A stretch of DNA of 64,000 nucleotides from Gymnodinialimonas sp. 57CJ19 (GCF_038396845.1 NZ_CP151587.1:1834001-1898000), one strand, 5' to 3'; positions 44,479 to 53,799 are shown, counted from the first letter of the stretch. The notes: generated by a model from the letters alone, not told the origin. Made by a program: numbers and translations.

Positions 44479-45000
44479 ATGTCCCGGATAGTCGACACGT
44501 TGCACCGCGTCGTGACGCAAATCAGCAAGCCGACCGCCATCATTGGCATCCTCGGGTTGCTTGCCATCGCCTGCGTCACGCTCGCGTCGGTGACGGCACG
44601 CGCGGTGTTCAACAGCGCGATTGTCTGGGCCCATGATGCGGCCAGCCTGATTATCATCATCGTCGTCGCTACGTGTTTTCCAACGGGCGTTCTGCTCAGG
44701 AAACACGTGGCGATTGAATTTCTTGGCGGGGCTCTCGGGCCTCGCTGGACACGCATCCTCGACACTTTCGGGGCAGTGATCACCACTGTCGCGCTCGCCG
44801 TTCTAGCCTGGCAGATGACCGTCATCGCGGGCCAGGAAGTAGCCTATAACTCCACCACGACCGTCGCACGCATCCCCACTGGGCCGGTGTGGTGGGCGGC
44901 GGCGATTATCGTCTGCGTATCGGTTCCGATGCAGGTCATTGTGACGCTCCGGATCGCGGCAGGTACATCCACAAGAGATGCCAAGGAAGATCACGTATGA
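44479..45000 (+). CDS. dctQ: TRAP transporter small permease (DctQ)
   Basis: The 173-residue protein has four membrane helices with the DctQ pattern: WAHDAASLIIIIVVATCFPT in the second and the Arg-Lys-His loop LLRKHVAIEFL. It pairs with DctM in Na+-driven uptake. It is 22 bases after dctP and its stop overlaps the dctM start (ATGA). Confidence 0.87.
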   Translation: MSRIVDTLHRVVTQISKPTAIIGILGLLAIACVTLASVTARAVFNSAIVWAHDAASLIIIIVVATCFPTGVLLRKHVAIEFLGGALGPRWTRILDTFGAVITTVALAVLAWQMTVIAGQEVAYNSTTTVARIPTGPVWWAAAIIVCVSVPMQVIVTLRIAAGTSTRDAKEDHV

Positions 45001-46307
45001 CATCGGAAATGATCGGCCTTTTAGGCGTTGTTGGGTTGCTGTTGATGATCACCCTTCACGTCCCCATCGGCATTGCCATGGGCGTGGCAGGCGTTGTGAC
45101 CTTCGCCGTGTTGCGCAACTGGGACGCGGCGTTCTCCATCGTTGGCACCGAAGCGTCGACCGTTTTTGCCAGCCTGGAGTTTGCGATCATCCCTTTGTTC
45201 CTGATCATGGGCAGCTTTGCCGCCTCCGGTGGCATGGGGCGTGATATTTACCGGCTGGCTTATGCCTTCCTTGGCCACTATCGGGGCGGACTCGCGCTGG
45301 CGACCATCGGCGGATGTGCGGGCTTCGGCGCTGTTTGTGGCTCTTCCATCGCGACAGTATCGACCATGACGCAAGTGTCCCATGGGGAAATGGTGAAGCG
45401 GCGCTATTCTCCGGCGCTTTCCAGCGGCAGTATCGCTGCGGGGGGCACGTTGGGGATCCTGGTGCCGCCGTCGGTCATTATCGTGCTTTATGCCGTGTTG
45501 GCCGAGCAATTCATTCTGACGTTGTTTACCGCAGCACTTATTCCGGCGTTGATTGCCGTGGTGGGGTACATGATTGCGATCCGGGTCTACGTCGGCCTGA
45601 ATCCTGATGCCGGGCCGGCTGGTGAGCGGTCGTCATGGCGAGAGCGGGGCCAAGCCCTGAAGGAAAGCTGGTCCACGCTGCTGTTGGGTGGCGTCGTGGC
45701 GGGCGGCATCTATTCCGGGATTTTCACAGTCACCGAATCCGCCGCCGTCGGGGCGCTATTGGCGGTTGCCATCGCCATCTTCAAAGAGAAGATCAGCCTC
45801 GAGGTGTTCTGGCAAAACCTCTATTCCACCGCCGCCACAAGCGCGATGCTCTACGTAATCCTGATCGGTGCCACGGTTTTCGGCTATGCGCTGGCATTGT
45901 CCCGATTGCCTGACGGTATTGTCGAGGTTCTCGGCGCACTGGAGGTTCATCCGCTGATAATCATCGCGGGCCTCATGGTGATCTATATCATCCTGGGTGC
46001 CTTGTTTGACACGGTCTCGGCGATGGTTCTGACCATGCCGTTCGTCTTTCCACTCATCCTGGATCTCGGGTTCGACCCGATCTGGTGGGGGATTGTCATG
46101 GTGATGGTGATCGAGATCGGAATGATCACTCCGCCCATCGGGATCAATGCGCTGATTATCAAATCCATGCTACCCGACAGCCGTTTGGGGGACATCTACA
46201 AAGGAATCGTGCCGTTCCTGATCTCGGACTTTGTCCGCCTTGCACTGGTGATCCTTCTGCCCGCATTGACCCTTTGGTTGCCGACAATTCTTGATCTACC
46301 GCGTTGA
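44997..46307 (+). CDS. dctM: TRAP transporter large permease (DctM)
   Basis: From ATG 44997 the protein has 436 residues and about 12 membrane helices, including the DctM signature ATIGGCAGFGAVCGSSIATVST and SIAAGGTLGILVPPSVI, plus ITPPIGINALIIKSM late in the chain. It is the transport core with DctQ. A longer frame starting at 44889 would overlap dctQ without need. Confidence 0.9.
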   Translation: MTSEMIGLLGVVGLLLMITLHVPIGIAMGVAGVVTFAVLRNWDAAFSIVGTEASTVFASLEFAIIPLFLIMGSFAASGGMGRDIYRLAYAFLGHYRGGLALATIGGCAGFGAVCGSSIATVSTMTQVSHGEMVKRRYSPALSSGSIAAGGTLGILVPPSVIIVLYAVLAEQFILTLFTAALIPALIAVVGYMIAIRVYVGLNPDAGPAGERSSWRERGQALKESWSTLLLGGVVAGGIYSGIFTVTESAAVGALLAVAIAIFKEKISLEVFWQNLYSTAATSAMLYVILIGATVFGYALALSRLPDGIVEVLGALEVHPLIIIAGLMVIYIILGALFDTVSAMVLTMPFVFPLILDLGFDPIWWGIVMVMVIEIGMITPPIGINALIIKSMLPDSRLGDIYKGIVPFLISDFVRLALVILLPALTLWLPTILDLPR

Positions 46308-46343
46308 TAGACGGGCGGGAACGGGGTTAGGTGGCGCGCAAAG

Positions 46344-47342
46344 GTGCCCGATTGTGCCTTGCGTATCAATGAAAGCAGCGCTGTGACCGCAGACACGAAA
46401 GCAAATGATCGGATCGAAGAGGCGATGGTCGCCAAGTTTTCTGTCGTCCGGGCGCTTGCCGTCATGGGTGATGGTTGGACGCTTCTGATCCTGCGTCAGG
46501 CCTTCCACGGAACGCGCAGGTTTACGGATTGGCAGGAAGAACTGGGCCTGCCCAAAGCCGTCTTGTCCAATCGGCTGGAGCGGTTGGTAGAGGCGGGCGT
46601 TCTGAAGAAGAAGCCTACGCAGACGGGCGGACGGCGGATGGAATACCATTTGGACGAGGCGGGACTGGCCCTGTGGGAGCCGCTTTGCTCAATTCTGCGG
46701 TGGGCCAACACGTGGTCGGGGGACGACGGTAAGGAAGGGCCTTGGTTTCACCATGTGTCCTGCGGAAATGATTGCGATCTGATCATCAGCTGCGACACCT
46801 GTGCGCAGCCCCTGACCCCCTATGACACCTTCGCCGAAGCCGGGCCCGGTGCCGGCTTGGAGGAGCGCGTCGAAGCACATTCCCGCCGCCGCGCCAACTC
46901 CGCTGCGCGCCACGGGCAGCAATATCTTGGCTCGGCTGAGGTCATGGCAATGTTTGGCGACATGTGGTCGCCCGCGATCATTGCCAGCGCGTTCCGCGGC
47001 GCGCGCAGGTTCAATGACCTCGTGTCGTATCTGCGAATTCCCCCACTGGTTCTGTCGATGCGCCTCAAGGAACTGCTGGCGCTTGGTGTCTTGCAGCGCA
47101 AATCCGTGGAAGACAGTGAACGCTATGAAGCCTTCCACTTGACCAAGAAGGGCAGGGACCTTTTCCCTTATATTGCGATGCTCGCGAAGTGGGGTGATCA
47201 GTGGTGCGATGATCCTTCTGGCGTGCCGCTTGTCTTTCAGCACCGGACCTGCGGGCACCGCTACACGCCAAACTACCGATGCTCTGCCTGCGGCGGTCGG
47301 GTGACACGGTCGGAAATTCGACTTTTGGGCGCCTATCGCTAA
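46344..47342 (+). CDS. Tandem HxlR-type regulator with Cys-rich ends
   Basis: The 332-residue protein has two HxlR winged-helix domains: VVRALAVMGDGWTLLILRQA with RRFTDWQEELGLPKAVLSNR near residues 30-110, and VMAMFGDMWSPAIIASAFRG with RRFNDLVSYLRIPPLVLSMR near 205-290. HxlR regulators are normally about 110-150 residues and dimerise, so this chain may be a built-in dimer. Each half is followed by a Cys-pair stretch (CGNDCD..SCDTC and CGHRY..RCSACGG) resembling small zinc ribbons. Start GTG at 46344, with GTG 46383 or an internal ATG as alternatives. It probably controls the cluster upstream. Confidence 0.8.
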   Translation: MPDCALRINESSAVTADTKANDRIEEAMVAKFSVVRALAVMGDGWTLLILRQAFHGTRRFTDWQEELGLPKAVLSNRLERLVEAGVLKKKPTQTGGRRMEYHLDEAGLALWEPLCSILRWANTWSGDDGKEGPWFHHVSCGNDCDLIISCDTCAQPLTPYDTFAEAGPGAGLEERVEAHSRRRANSAARHGQQYLGSAEVMAMFGDMWSPAIIASAFRGARRFNDLVSYLRIPPLVLSMRLKELLALGVLQRKSVEDSERYEAFHLTKKGRDLFPYIAMLAKWGDQWCDDPSGVPLVFQHRTCGHRYTPNYRCSACGGRVTRSEIRLLGAYR

Positions 47343-47349
47343 GGCGCCC
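47327..47349 (+). terminator. Hairpin at the end of the HxlR gene
   Basis: GGGCGCC (47327-47333) pairs with GGCGCCC (47343-47349) over 7 bp, the 9-base loop containing the TAA stop. It ends the co-directional cluster. There is only a weak T run after it. Confidence 0.5.
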
Positions 47350-47587
47350 TTGGTTCGACGCAAAAAGTCGCGCGCGAACGCCTGAATGCGACCTGATGTG
47401 CCGCAAATTTAATTGTCCGGCCCGTTTCGTGGTGGCATTCTGCGCCCATGGGCGAGCGATGGCGTCGCCAGCACTTTGTGCATGCCCTTCTTCACCGTCC
47501 TGAACGCCGGGATCTTGCTTTGTCGCACGGGCGATGGGGGGGATCACGACCCCTGTTTGCGCCACGCGCTTGTTAGGAGTCGGTTCG

Positions 47588-48790
47588 ATGGAACGTCCGC
47601 AGTTTTACCGTTTTCACCAGGGTGAGAAGACCCTTCCGTTTGCAGATGCCGAATATGAGGCCCGCCTGAGCAACCTGCGGGCCGTCATGGCCGCAGAGGG
47701 TGTCGACGCCTGTGTCATGACGTCCATGCACAACGTCGCCTATTATTCAGGCTTCCTCTATTGCTCTTTCGGGCGCCCCTACGCGCAGGTCATCACCGCA
47801 ACTGAAACTGTCACGATGAGCGCGGGCATTGACGCGGCACAGCCTTGGCGGCGCGGTTATGGCGACAATATCACCTACACCGACTGGCAGCGGAACAACT
47901 ACTGGCGCGCGATCCTGTCGGTCACCGGCTCTGGCAAGGTCATCGGCTTTGAGGGCGATCACCTGTCGATCACCCAAATGGGTCTGCTCAATGAGTTCCT
48001 CGCGCCGTCTGCGACGAAAGACATCGCCCCCGCCACAATGCGCCTGCGGATGCATAAGTCCGAGGCCGAGATCGCGCTGATCCGCGCCGGGGCGAACACT
48101 GCCGATATCGGCGGCTATGCCATCCGCGACGCGATCAAGGCCGGCGCGCGCGAAGTCGATATCGCCATGGCGGGCCGCGACGCGATGGAGCTGGAGATCG
48201 CCCGCCGTTTCCCCGACTCCGAAATCCGTGACAGCTGGGTCTGGTTCCAGTCCGGCATCAACACCGATGGCGCGCATAACCCTGTCACCACCCGCCAGTT
48301 GCAGCGCGGCGATATTCTGAGCCTCAATACATTCCCGATGATCTCGGGCTACTACACGGCGCTGGAGCGGACATTGTTCGTGGAAGAGGTCGATGACGCG
48401 AGCCTGAAGATCTGGGAGGCCAATGTCGCGGCGCACGAGCTGGGGATCAGCCTGTTGAAGCCCGGCGCGACGTGCGCGGAAGTCACCCACAAGATCAATG
48501 ACCTCTTTGCCGAGCGGGATCTGCTTCAGTACCGTACGTTTGGCTATGGCCATTCCTTCGGCGTGCTGTCCCATTACTACGGGCGTGAGGCGGGCCTGGA
48601 ACTGCGCGAGGACATCGACACAGTGCTGGAGCCTGGCATGGTCATCTCGATGGAGCCGATGCTGACCATCCCCGAAGGCCAGCCCGGTGCAGGCGGCTAC
48701 CGTGAGCACGACATTCTGGTCATCGGCGAAGACGGCAACGAGAACATCACCGGCTTCCCCTACGGCCCCGAGCACAACGTGATCGGCTAA
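47588..48790 (+). CDS. Creatinase (creatine amidinohydrolase)
   Basis: From ATG 47588 (AGGAG nine bases upstream) the protein has 400 residues and is close to Pseudomonas-type creatinase along its length: SGFLYCSFGRPYAQVIT, WFQSGINTDGAHNPVTTR, GYYTALERTLF, FGYGHSFGVLSHYYGREAGL and EPGMVISMEPMLTIPEGQPG. It belongs to the M24 'pita-bread' fold but acts without metal, using His and Glu residues, on creatine to give sarcosine and urea. Urea could feed the urease encoded at 9-15 kb. Confidence 0.9.
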   Translation: MERPQFYRFHQGEKTLPFADAEYEARLSNLRAVMAAEGVDACVMTSMHNVAYYSGFLYCSFGRPYAQVITATETVTMSAGIDAAQPWRRGYGDNITYTDWQRNNYWRAILSVTGSGKVIGFEGDHLSITQMGLLNEFLAPSATKDIAPATMRLRMHKSEAEIALIRAGANTADIGGYAIRDAIKAGAREVDIAMAGRDAMELEIARRFPDSEIRDSWVWFQSGINTDGAHNPVTTRQLQRGDILSLNTFPMISGYYTALERTLFVEEVDDASLKIWEANVAAHELGISLLKPGATCAEVTHKINDLFAERDLLQYRTFGYGHSFGVLSHYYGREAGLELREDIDTVLEPGMVISMEPMLTIPEGQPGAGGYREHDILVIGEDGNENITGFPYGPEHNVIG

Positions 48791-48795
48791 GCAAC

Positions 48796-48830
48796 AAGGC
48801 TGACCACCGCGTGAAAGGGTGGTCAGCCTT
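48796..48830. terminator. Bidirectional terminator between creatinase and GlxA-type regulator
   Basis: AAGGCTGACCACC (48796-48808) pairs perfectly over 13 bp with GGTGGTCAGCCTT (48818-48830) around a 9-base loop. The genes are convergent, and the hairpin overlaps the regulator's stop codon. Confidence 0.8.
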
Positions 48831-49860
48831 CCCGCGTCTTGCGGCCTTTCCGGGTGCCGTAAGGCGTCTGACCGTATCGGTCGCGAAATTGCCGCGAGAA
48901 GATCTGGGCAGAGCTGAACCCCGTCGCGGCCGCCACTTCGTTGATGCTGTGGTCGGTCTCCACCAACAGGGACCTCGCCCGTTCCAGCCGGATGTTCATG
49001 TAGGTTTTTGCGGGTGTTTCCCCAAGGTATTTGCGGAAATGACGCTCAAGCTGGCGACGCGACAGGCCCGCTTGTTCGGCCAATTCTTCCATCAGCAACG
49101 GCTCTTCAATACTGTGGTACATCTGCTGCACCACGCCCACCAGCTTGGGGTTGCGCGTGGCCACCGCCGTCGCGATGGAAGACCTTTGCGGACGGCTGCC
49201 ACTCAGATCAGGGTCGTTCAAGCACATGTCCGCCACGACCACCGCAAAGTCACGGCCGTAATCGCGGGCGATCTGCACCAACATCATCTCGGCGGCGGCG
49301 GCCCCCCCGCCGCAGGTTAACAAATCGCCGTCTTCCTCAAAGCGGCTCCCCGTGGGAGCGAGATCGGGGAATTGCTCGATGAAGCCAGGCTGGTTCTCCC
49401 AGTGGAGGGTAAACTGTTTGCCCTTCAGCAGACCGGCCCGCGCCAGCGTCGCCGCACCTGTGCAAATGCCACCATGAACTGCGCCGAACCGCGCCCGGCG
49501 GCGCACGGTGCCCAGTGTCTTGGTACTGGCCGCATCGCTCCAATTGTTGCCGGAGCAGATGAACAGGGGGAGGTCGTCGGAAATCTCTTCAAGTTTGCCG
49601 TGGACGCCGACGGGAAGGCCCGACGACGATGAAGCCGGCATGCCGTCCTCTGAGACGACATGCCAGCCATAGAGAGGATGCTGTGCCAACTGATTGGCAA
49701 TGCGCAGCGGATCAAGTGCAGAACTGAACGCCAGCAGTGTAAACTCCGGCAACAGCAGGAAGCCGAACCACTTTGTCGGACGTGGCTCCTTGATCGTGCT
49801 GGTGAAGGCCCCGTCGGGGATGACAGCCCGATCCGCCCACATGGGGTCACGGTCCGTCAT
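48823..49860 (-). CDS. GlxA-type AraC regulator with DJ-1/PfpI domain
   Basis: The 345-residue protein has an N-terminal DJ-1/PfpI amidotransferase-like domain (about 20-190, KWFGFLLLPEFTLLAFSSAL and the elbow GGICTGAATLA) and a C-terminal AraC double helix-turn-helix (about 225-335, LAEQAGLSRRQLERHFRKYL and NEVAAATGFSSAQIFSRQFR). This family includes regulators of glycine betaine, sarcosine and carnitine catabolism, which fits a neighbour that makes sarcosine. A GTG at 49875 would add five residues. Confidence 0.85.
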   Translation of the reverse strand: MTDRDPMWADRAVIPDGAFTSTIKEPRPTKWFGFLLLPEFTLLAFSSALDPLRIANQLAQHPLYGWHVVSEDGMPASSSSGLPVGVHGKLEEISDDLPLFICSGNNWSDAASTKTLGTVRRRARFGAVHGGICTGAATLARAGLLKGKQFTLHWENQPGFIEQFPDLAPTGSRFEEDGDLLTCGGGAAAAEMMLVQIARDYGRDFAVVVADMCLNDPDLSGSRPQRSSIATAVATRNPKLVGVVQQMYHSIEEPLLMEELAEQAGLSRRQLERHFRKYLGETPAKTYMNIRLERARSLLVETDHSINEVAAATGFSSAQIFSRQFRDRYGQTPYGTRKGRKTREG

Positions 49861-50380
49861 AGGAACTTGAGGCACGAACGTTGACCAGGTTGCGCCGCAC
49901 CGGCGCGGGCCCGTTGCAATGAGGCCAAGTTAGCGACCGACAGGTGCCGGGCCTTTGGTGAAGCCAGCCGTCGGAAAGGCGCGCTCTGGGCGGTGGCTGC
50001 CAAAACTCGAGCGTCGCAGTGCAGTGCATTTGGCCCGCCACGGCGTGTTCTGTTGCACGGCCGTGACGACTTTGTAGTTTGCACGCTGCGCATTTGTGGC
50101 CTCTTTTTCTCCATGGCGACGGCGACCATTCTGGCAACTTTACCGCCTTGACGCTCCACCAAACGTATCGCGGTGACCGCGGTCCCGCCAGTCTCAACTC
50201 ACGGATCAAACAGAAGGCCGCGCGCGACCGCTGCAGAGGCAAGGGGCGCACGCGTGGGGGTATGGTTGCGTGCGCTGACAAACGACCGCGAGGTCATGGG
50301 GCGGTTAGGACCAAGGGTGCCGTGATCCGCCCGCCTGACGCGGGCTTCGCCCGGTTCTCAGTCGTCCGAGCGGTCTGTGC
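49861..50380. other. 520-base gap without convincing gene
   Basis: Several short open frames cross each other here but none has a domain, codon bias or ribosome site that persuades me. A small GGGC-TTC-GCCC hairpin near 50343 is the only structure, just past the SulP stop on the minus strand. The promoter of the GlxA-type regulator must lie at its left end. Confidence 0.4.
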
Positions 50381-52132
50381 TCAGGCCTTGGGCTTGGTGG
50401 CGCATTCTTGGAAGCACCGGATCGTACAAGATCGACAGACAGCGTCTGAGGCCCGCGCGACGGCTGGCCGGATCGCATCTGACTTGTTTGAATGCACGTT
50501 TGCAGGGCCCAATACGTCCAGGCAGTGCAGCTGACCAAGAGTTGTGAGAACGCTTGGGTTGGCGGCGATCAAGTGCAAATCTTTCCCATGCGCTCGGGCT
50601 CGTCGCGCTTCCGAGAGGATGAAATCTGCCCCGGCCAGATCAATCTTGCCGACACCTTTGAGGTTGAGAATGCAGGTCTTGAAGCCGTCACGCTCCTCCA
50701 TCTGGCGGAATTCGCGCTCGACATGCTCGATCGAGGCGAAGAACAACGGGCCTTCGATCCGAACAAAGCGGATCTGCGGGCATTGGGGCAGGTCATAGGT
50801 CAAGGCATTCATGAAGACACGGCGCCCGTTGACTTCGGTCAATGCACCGACCGCCACCAAAGGGTGCGCACTTTTGTTCAGAAACACCGAGAGCGAGGCC
50901 ACGACACCGACGAGGATGGCGAACTCAAGACCCGAGAAGATGCCGACCAGGAAAGTTGCGGCAAGGATGAAGGTTTCAGACCGGCTGGTTGCCACGAGGT
51001 GGCGGATCTCGCTGAAGTTGATCAGTTTCCAAGCCACGAACAGAATGATTGCCGCCATGGCCGGCACCGGAACGAAGCGCACGAAGGGGGCCAGCACGAT
51101 CAGGAGAACGGCAAGGATGGCCGCCGCGAAAATCGCCGAGAACGGAGAGGTCGCGCCACTTTCTGCGTTCAAGCCGGAACGGGTGAAAGACCCCGAACCG
51201 GCGTAACACTGAAAGAAGCTGCCGGTCAGGTTCGACAAGCCTTGGCCGACCATTTCCTGATTGGAATCGTAGGTTTCACCGCGCCGGATGGCGAAGGATT
51301 TGCCAATGGATATTGCCTCCAGCAGACCCACGAAGGCGACCGCAGCAGCTGCGGGCAGGAGCGTGCCGATGGTGCTGAACTGCACCTCTGGAGCGGCGAA
51401 AGAGGGCATGACAGCGGCCAGGGGCGAGAACATTGCCACGCCGGTCGCCTCTGAACCGAGCGCCAGGGCGGCAAGGGAGCCGACCACAAGGGCAATAATG
51501 TAGCCGGGCAGCTTGCGACTGATGCGGGTAGAGATAATCAACGTGCACAGGGTCAATCCGGCTATGATCACCGCGTTGATGTTGATGTTGCCAAGGTCCG
51601 ATGTGATCTGCGTAATGCGGTGGATCACGCCCCCTTCGCCACCCGCCAGCCCCAGGGCAGGGCCCAGTTGCGACACGCCGATCAACACGGCGGCGGCAGC
51701 GGTGAACCCCACGATCACGGAGTGAGAAATGAAGGCGATCAACCCGCCAAGCCCCGCCAGACCGGCGGTCAGTTGCAGGATGCCGACTAGAAACGTCAGA
51801 ACCAATGCCAGCGCAATATAGGCCTCGCTTCCCGGCACGGCGAGGGTGCTGAGCGATGCAAACATCACTGCGGAGATCGCGGTCGTTGGCCCCGAGACCA
51901 TGACCCGAGAGGACCCCCAAAGGGCTGCCACGATTGTCACGATGATCGCAGTGAACAGCCCGTATTCTGGCGGCAGGCCCGCGATGATTGCAAATGCCAC
52001 CCCTTGGGGCAGCACGATGGTGGCGTTGGTCAGGCCCGCAAAGGCGTCGGCCTTCCAATCTGCCGCAGACCTGCCACGGAACCACGGACGCACCGGTGAC
52101 AGTCGCTGCAAGGTCTCGCGCGCCGAGGCCAT
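50381..52132 (-). CDS. SulP family anion transporter with STAS domain
   Basis: From ATG 52132 the protein has 583 residues: about 12 membrane segments with the SulP signature (VLPQGVAFAIIAGLPPEYGL, GTISG-like loop replaced by LTGSFFQCYAGSGSFTRSGL) and a cytosolic STAS domain at about 435-545. The last 20 residues hold four Cys in CRSCTIRCFQEC, unusual for the family. SulP proteins move sulfate, bicarbonate or dicarboxylates. It lies five bases after the sulfatase gene, so it may handle the released sulfate. Confidence 0.86.
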   Translation of the reverse strand: MASARETLQRLSPVRPWFRGRSAADWKADAFAGLTNATIVLPQGVAFAIIAGLPPEYGLFTAIIVTIVAALWGSSRVMVSGPTTAISAVMFASLSTLAVPGSEAYIALALVLTFLVGILQLTAGLAGLGGLIAFISHSVIVGFTAAAAVLIGVSQLGPALGLAGGEGGVIHRITQITSDLGNININAVIIAGLTLCTLIISTRISRKLPGYIIALVVGSLAALALGSEATGVAMFSPLAAVMPSFAAPEVQFSTIGTLLPAAAAVAFVGLLEAISIGKSFAIRRGETYDSNQEMVGQGLSNLTGSFFQCYAGSGSFTRSGLNAESGATSPFSAIFAAAILAVLLIVLAPFVRFVPVPAMAAIILFVAWKLINFSEIRHLVATSRSETFILAATFLVGIFSGLEFAILVGVVASLSVFLNKSAHPLVAVGALTEVNGRRVFMNALTYDLPQCPQIRFVRIEGPLFFASIEHVEREFRQMEERDGFKTCILNLKGVGKIDLAGADFILSEARRARAHGKDLHLIAANPSVLTTLGQLHCLDVLGPANVHSNKSDAIRPAVARASDAVCRSCTIRCFQECATKPKA

Positions 52133-52136
52133 TGGG

Positions 52137-53774
52137 TCAGGACGCCTTCTGGGCGGGTTTGGCCGCGGTCTCTGGCAGGACGTCGTGCAATTCAGCCTCA
52201 TTGCGGTAGCCAATCAGGATACCGGCCTTGGCCTCGCCTAGGACCGTGTCGCGCGCGGCGATCCAAGCGTCCGAGCGGGTTGTGCGCTGCGCCGTGCGTC
52301 GGGTCCAGTCGAAGAAATGCCGCTCCAATCGGGCCGTCTCATCGGCGTGGGCGGGGTCTGCGCCCAAGTCCGTCAGCTCTTGCGGATCGGTGTCTAAATC
52401 AAACAGCATCGGGCGGAAGCCTTCCGCGAAGACGTATTTCCAGCGCCCGTCGAAAAGCATCGTCAGCTTGGCATCCTTGACCTCGACCCCCAGCCTGCGG
52501 CGCACATCGCGCATGGAATAGTCGTACTCGGACACGGCGACATCGCGCACATCCTCCACTTGGCCGTGCAGGATGGGACGTAGGGAGGCACCTTCAAGGA
52601 TATGGGGCACTTCTTCGCCGCCGAAATAGTCAAGGAAGGTGGGCACCAGATCAATCGCTTCCACCAGTGCGGCGGAGGTCATGCCACGCGTGGCGTCGGC
52701 CTCGGGGGCGGGGTCCACCACGATCAACGGGATGCGGGAGGAGGCATCGTGGAAGAGCTCCTTTTCGCCCATCCAATGGTCGCCCAGATAATCGCCATGG
52801 TCGGAGGTGAAGACGATCATCGTCTCGTCTGTGAGACCTTGGGCATCGAGGAACGCCATCAGGCGTCCCATCTGGTCGTCGATCTGTTTGATCAGACCCA
52901 TGTAGGCTGTCAGGACGCGGGTGCGGGTGCCGTCATCGCAGAAGGCGCGGCTGACGCGTTCTTCCATGAAGGCGCCATAGACGGGGTGGGGATCGGTGCG
53001 CTCGGCCTCGCTGCGTACCGGGTCCAGATGCGTCTCGGGGCCGTACATGTCATGATAGGGCGCGGGCACGATATAGGGCCAGTGGGGCTTGATGTAGCTC
53101 AGGTGCAGGCACCAGGGTGTGTCGCCCGCCTCCTGGATGAAATCCATCGCGCGGTCGGTGATGTAGGGGGTCTCGCTGTCCTCATCGGCGGCGCGGGCGG
53201 GTTTGTCGGCGTTGTCCATGAACCAGCCGCTGAGGATGTTGCCATCCTCGTCTTCGGCGGCATTGGCGACGGTATCCCATGGGTTCTCGTCGGGGTAGCC
53301 CTTGGCTTTCATGTGGGCGTCATAAGCCTTGTTGCGGGCATAGCGGGGGCCGTCGGGGTGCAGGCCGTCGTCACGCTCATAGGGTTCAAACCCGCATTCC
53401 GAGACCAGCGCGCCGATGGTGCTGTCGGGAGACAGGCCAAGGCGCTTCATCCCGTCCACGTCGGCGGTCATATGGGTCTTGCCACACAGCGCGGTGCGCA
53501 CGCCAAGGGGGCGGAGGTGATCGCCCAGGGTCATTTCGCCGACCTTCAGGGGAATGCCATTCCACGTTGACCCGTGAGAGCTGACATAGCGTCCGGTGTA
53601 AAACGACATCCGGGACGGGCCGCAGATGGGCGACTGCACGTAGGCGCGGTCAAACAGGACACCGCGTGCGGCCAGCGCGTCGATATTGGGCGTATGGAGG
53701 TGGGGGTGCCCGGTGCAAGACAAGTAGTCCCACCGCAGCTGATCGCACATGATGAAGAGAACGTTCTTGGTCAT
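52137..53774 (-). CDS. Sulfatase / phosphonate monoesterase-like hydrolase
   Basis: The 545-residue protein belongs to the alkaline phosphatase superfamily. Metal ligands are in IMCDQLRWD; the formylglycine motif is CGPSR (SPICGPSRMSFYTGRY), where Cys would be oxidised to formylglycine; later ligands are in FTSDHGDYLGDH. No signal peptide is visible, so it acts in the cytosol. Overall layout resembles both S1 sulfatases and phosphonate monoester hydrolases; the adjoining SulP gene favours a sulfate ester. AAAAAGG precedes the start. Confidence 0.83.
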   Translation of the reverse strand: MTKNVLFIMCDQLRWDYLSCTGHPHLHTPNIDALAARGVLFDRAYVQSPICGPSRMSFYTGRYVSSHGSTWNGIPLKVGEMTLGDHLRPLGVRTALCGKTHMTADVDGMKRLGLSPDSTIGALVSECGFEPYERDDGLHPDGPRYARNKAYDAHMKAKGYPDENPWDTVANAAEDEDGNILSGWFMDNADKPARAADEDSETPYITDRAMDFIQEAGDTPWCLHLSYIKPHWPYIVPAPYHDMYGPETHLDPVRSEAERTDPHPVYGAFMEERVSRAFCDDGTRTRVLTAYMGLIKQIDDQMGRLMAFLDAQGLTDETMIVFTSDHGDYLGDHWMGEKELFHDASSRIPLIVVDPAPEADATRGMTSAALVEAIDLVPTFLDYFGGEEVPHILEGASLRPILHGQVEDVRDVAVSEYDYSMRDVRRRLGVEVKDAKLTMLFDGRWKYVFAEGFRPMLFDLDTDPQELTDLGADPAHADETARLERHFFDWTRRTAQRTTRSDAWIAARDTVLGEAKAGILIGYRNEAELHDVLPETAAKPAQKAS

Positions 53775-53799
53775 ATCCGGGCATCCTTTTTGTCTATGT

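Noticed and set aside
47588..48790. DddP-type DMSP lyase, another M24 protein common in marine Rhodobacteraceae
   Set aside because: Length and motifs (SGFLYCSFGRPYAQ, FQSGINTDGAHNP, YYTALERTLF) match creatinase; DddP is longer and differs in these blocks.
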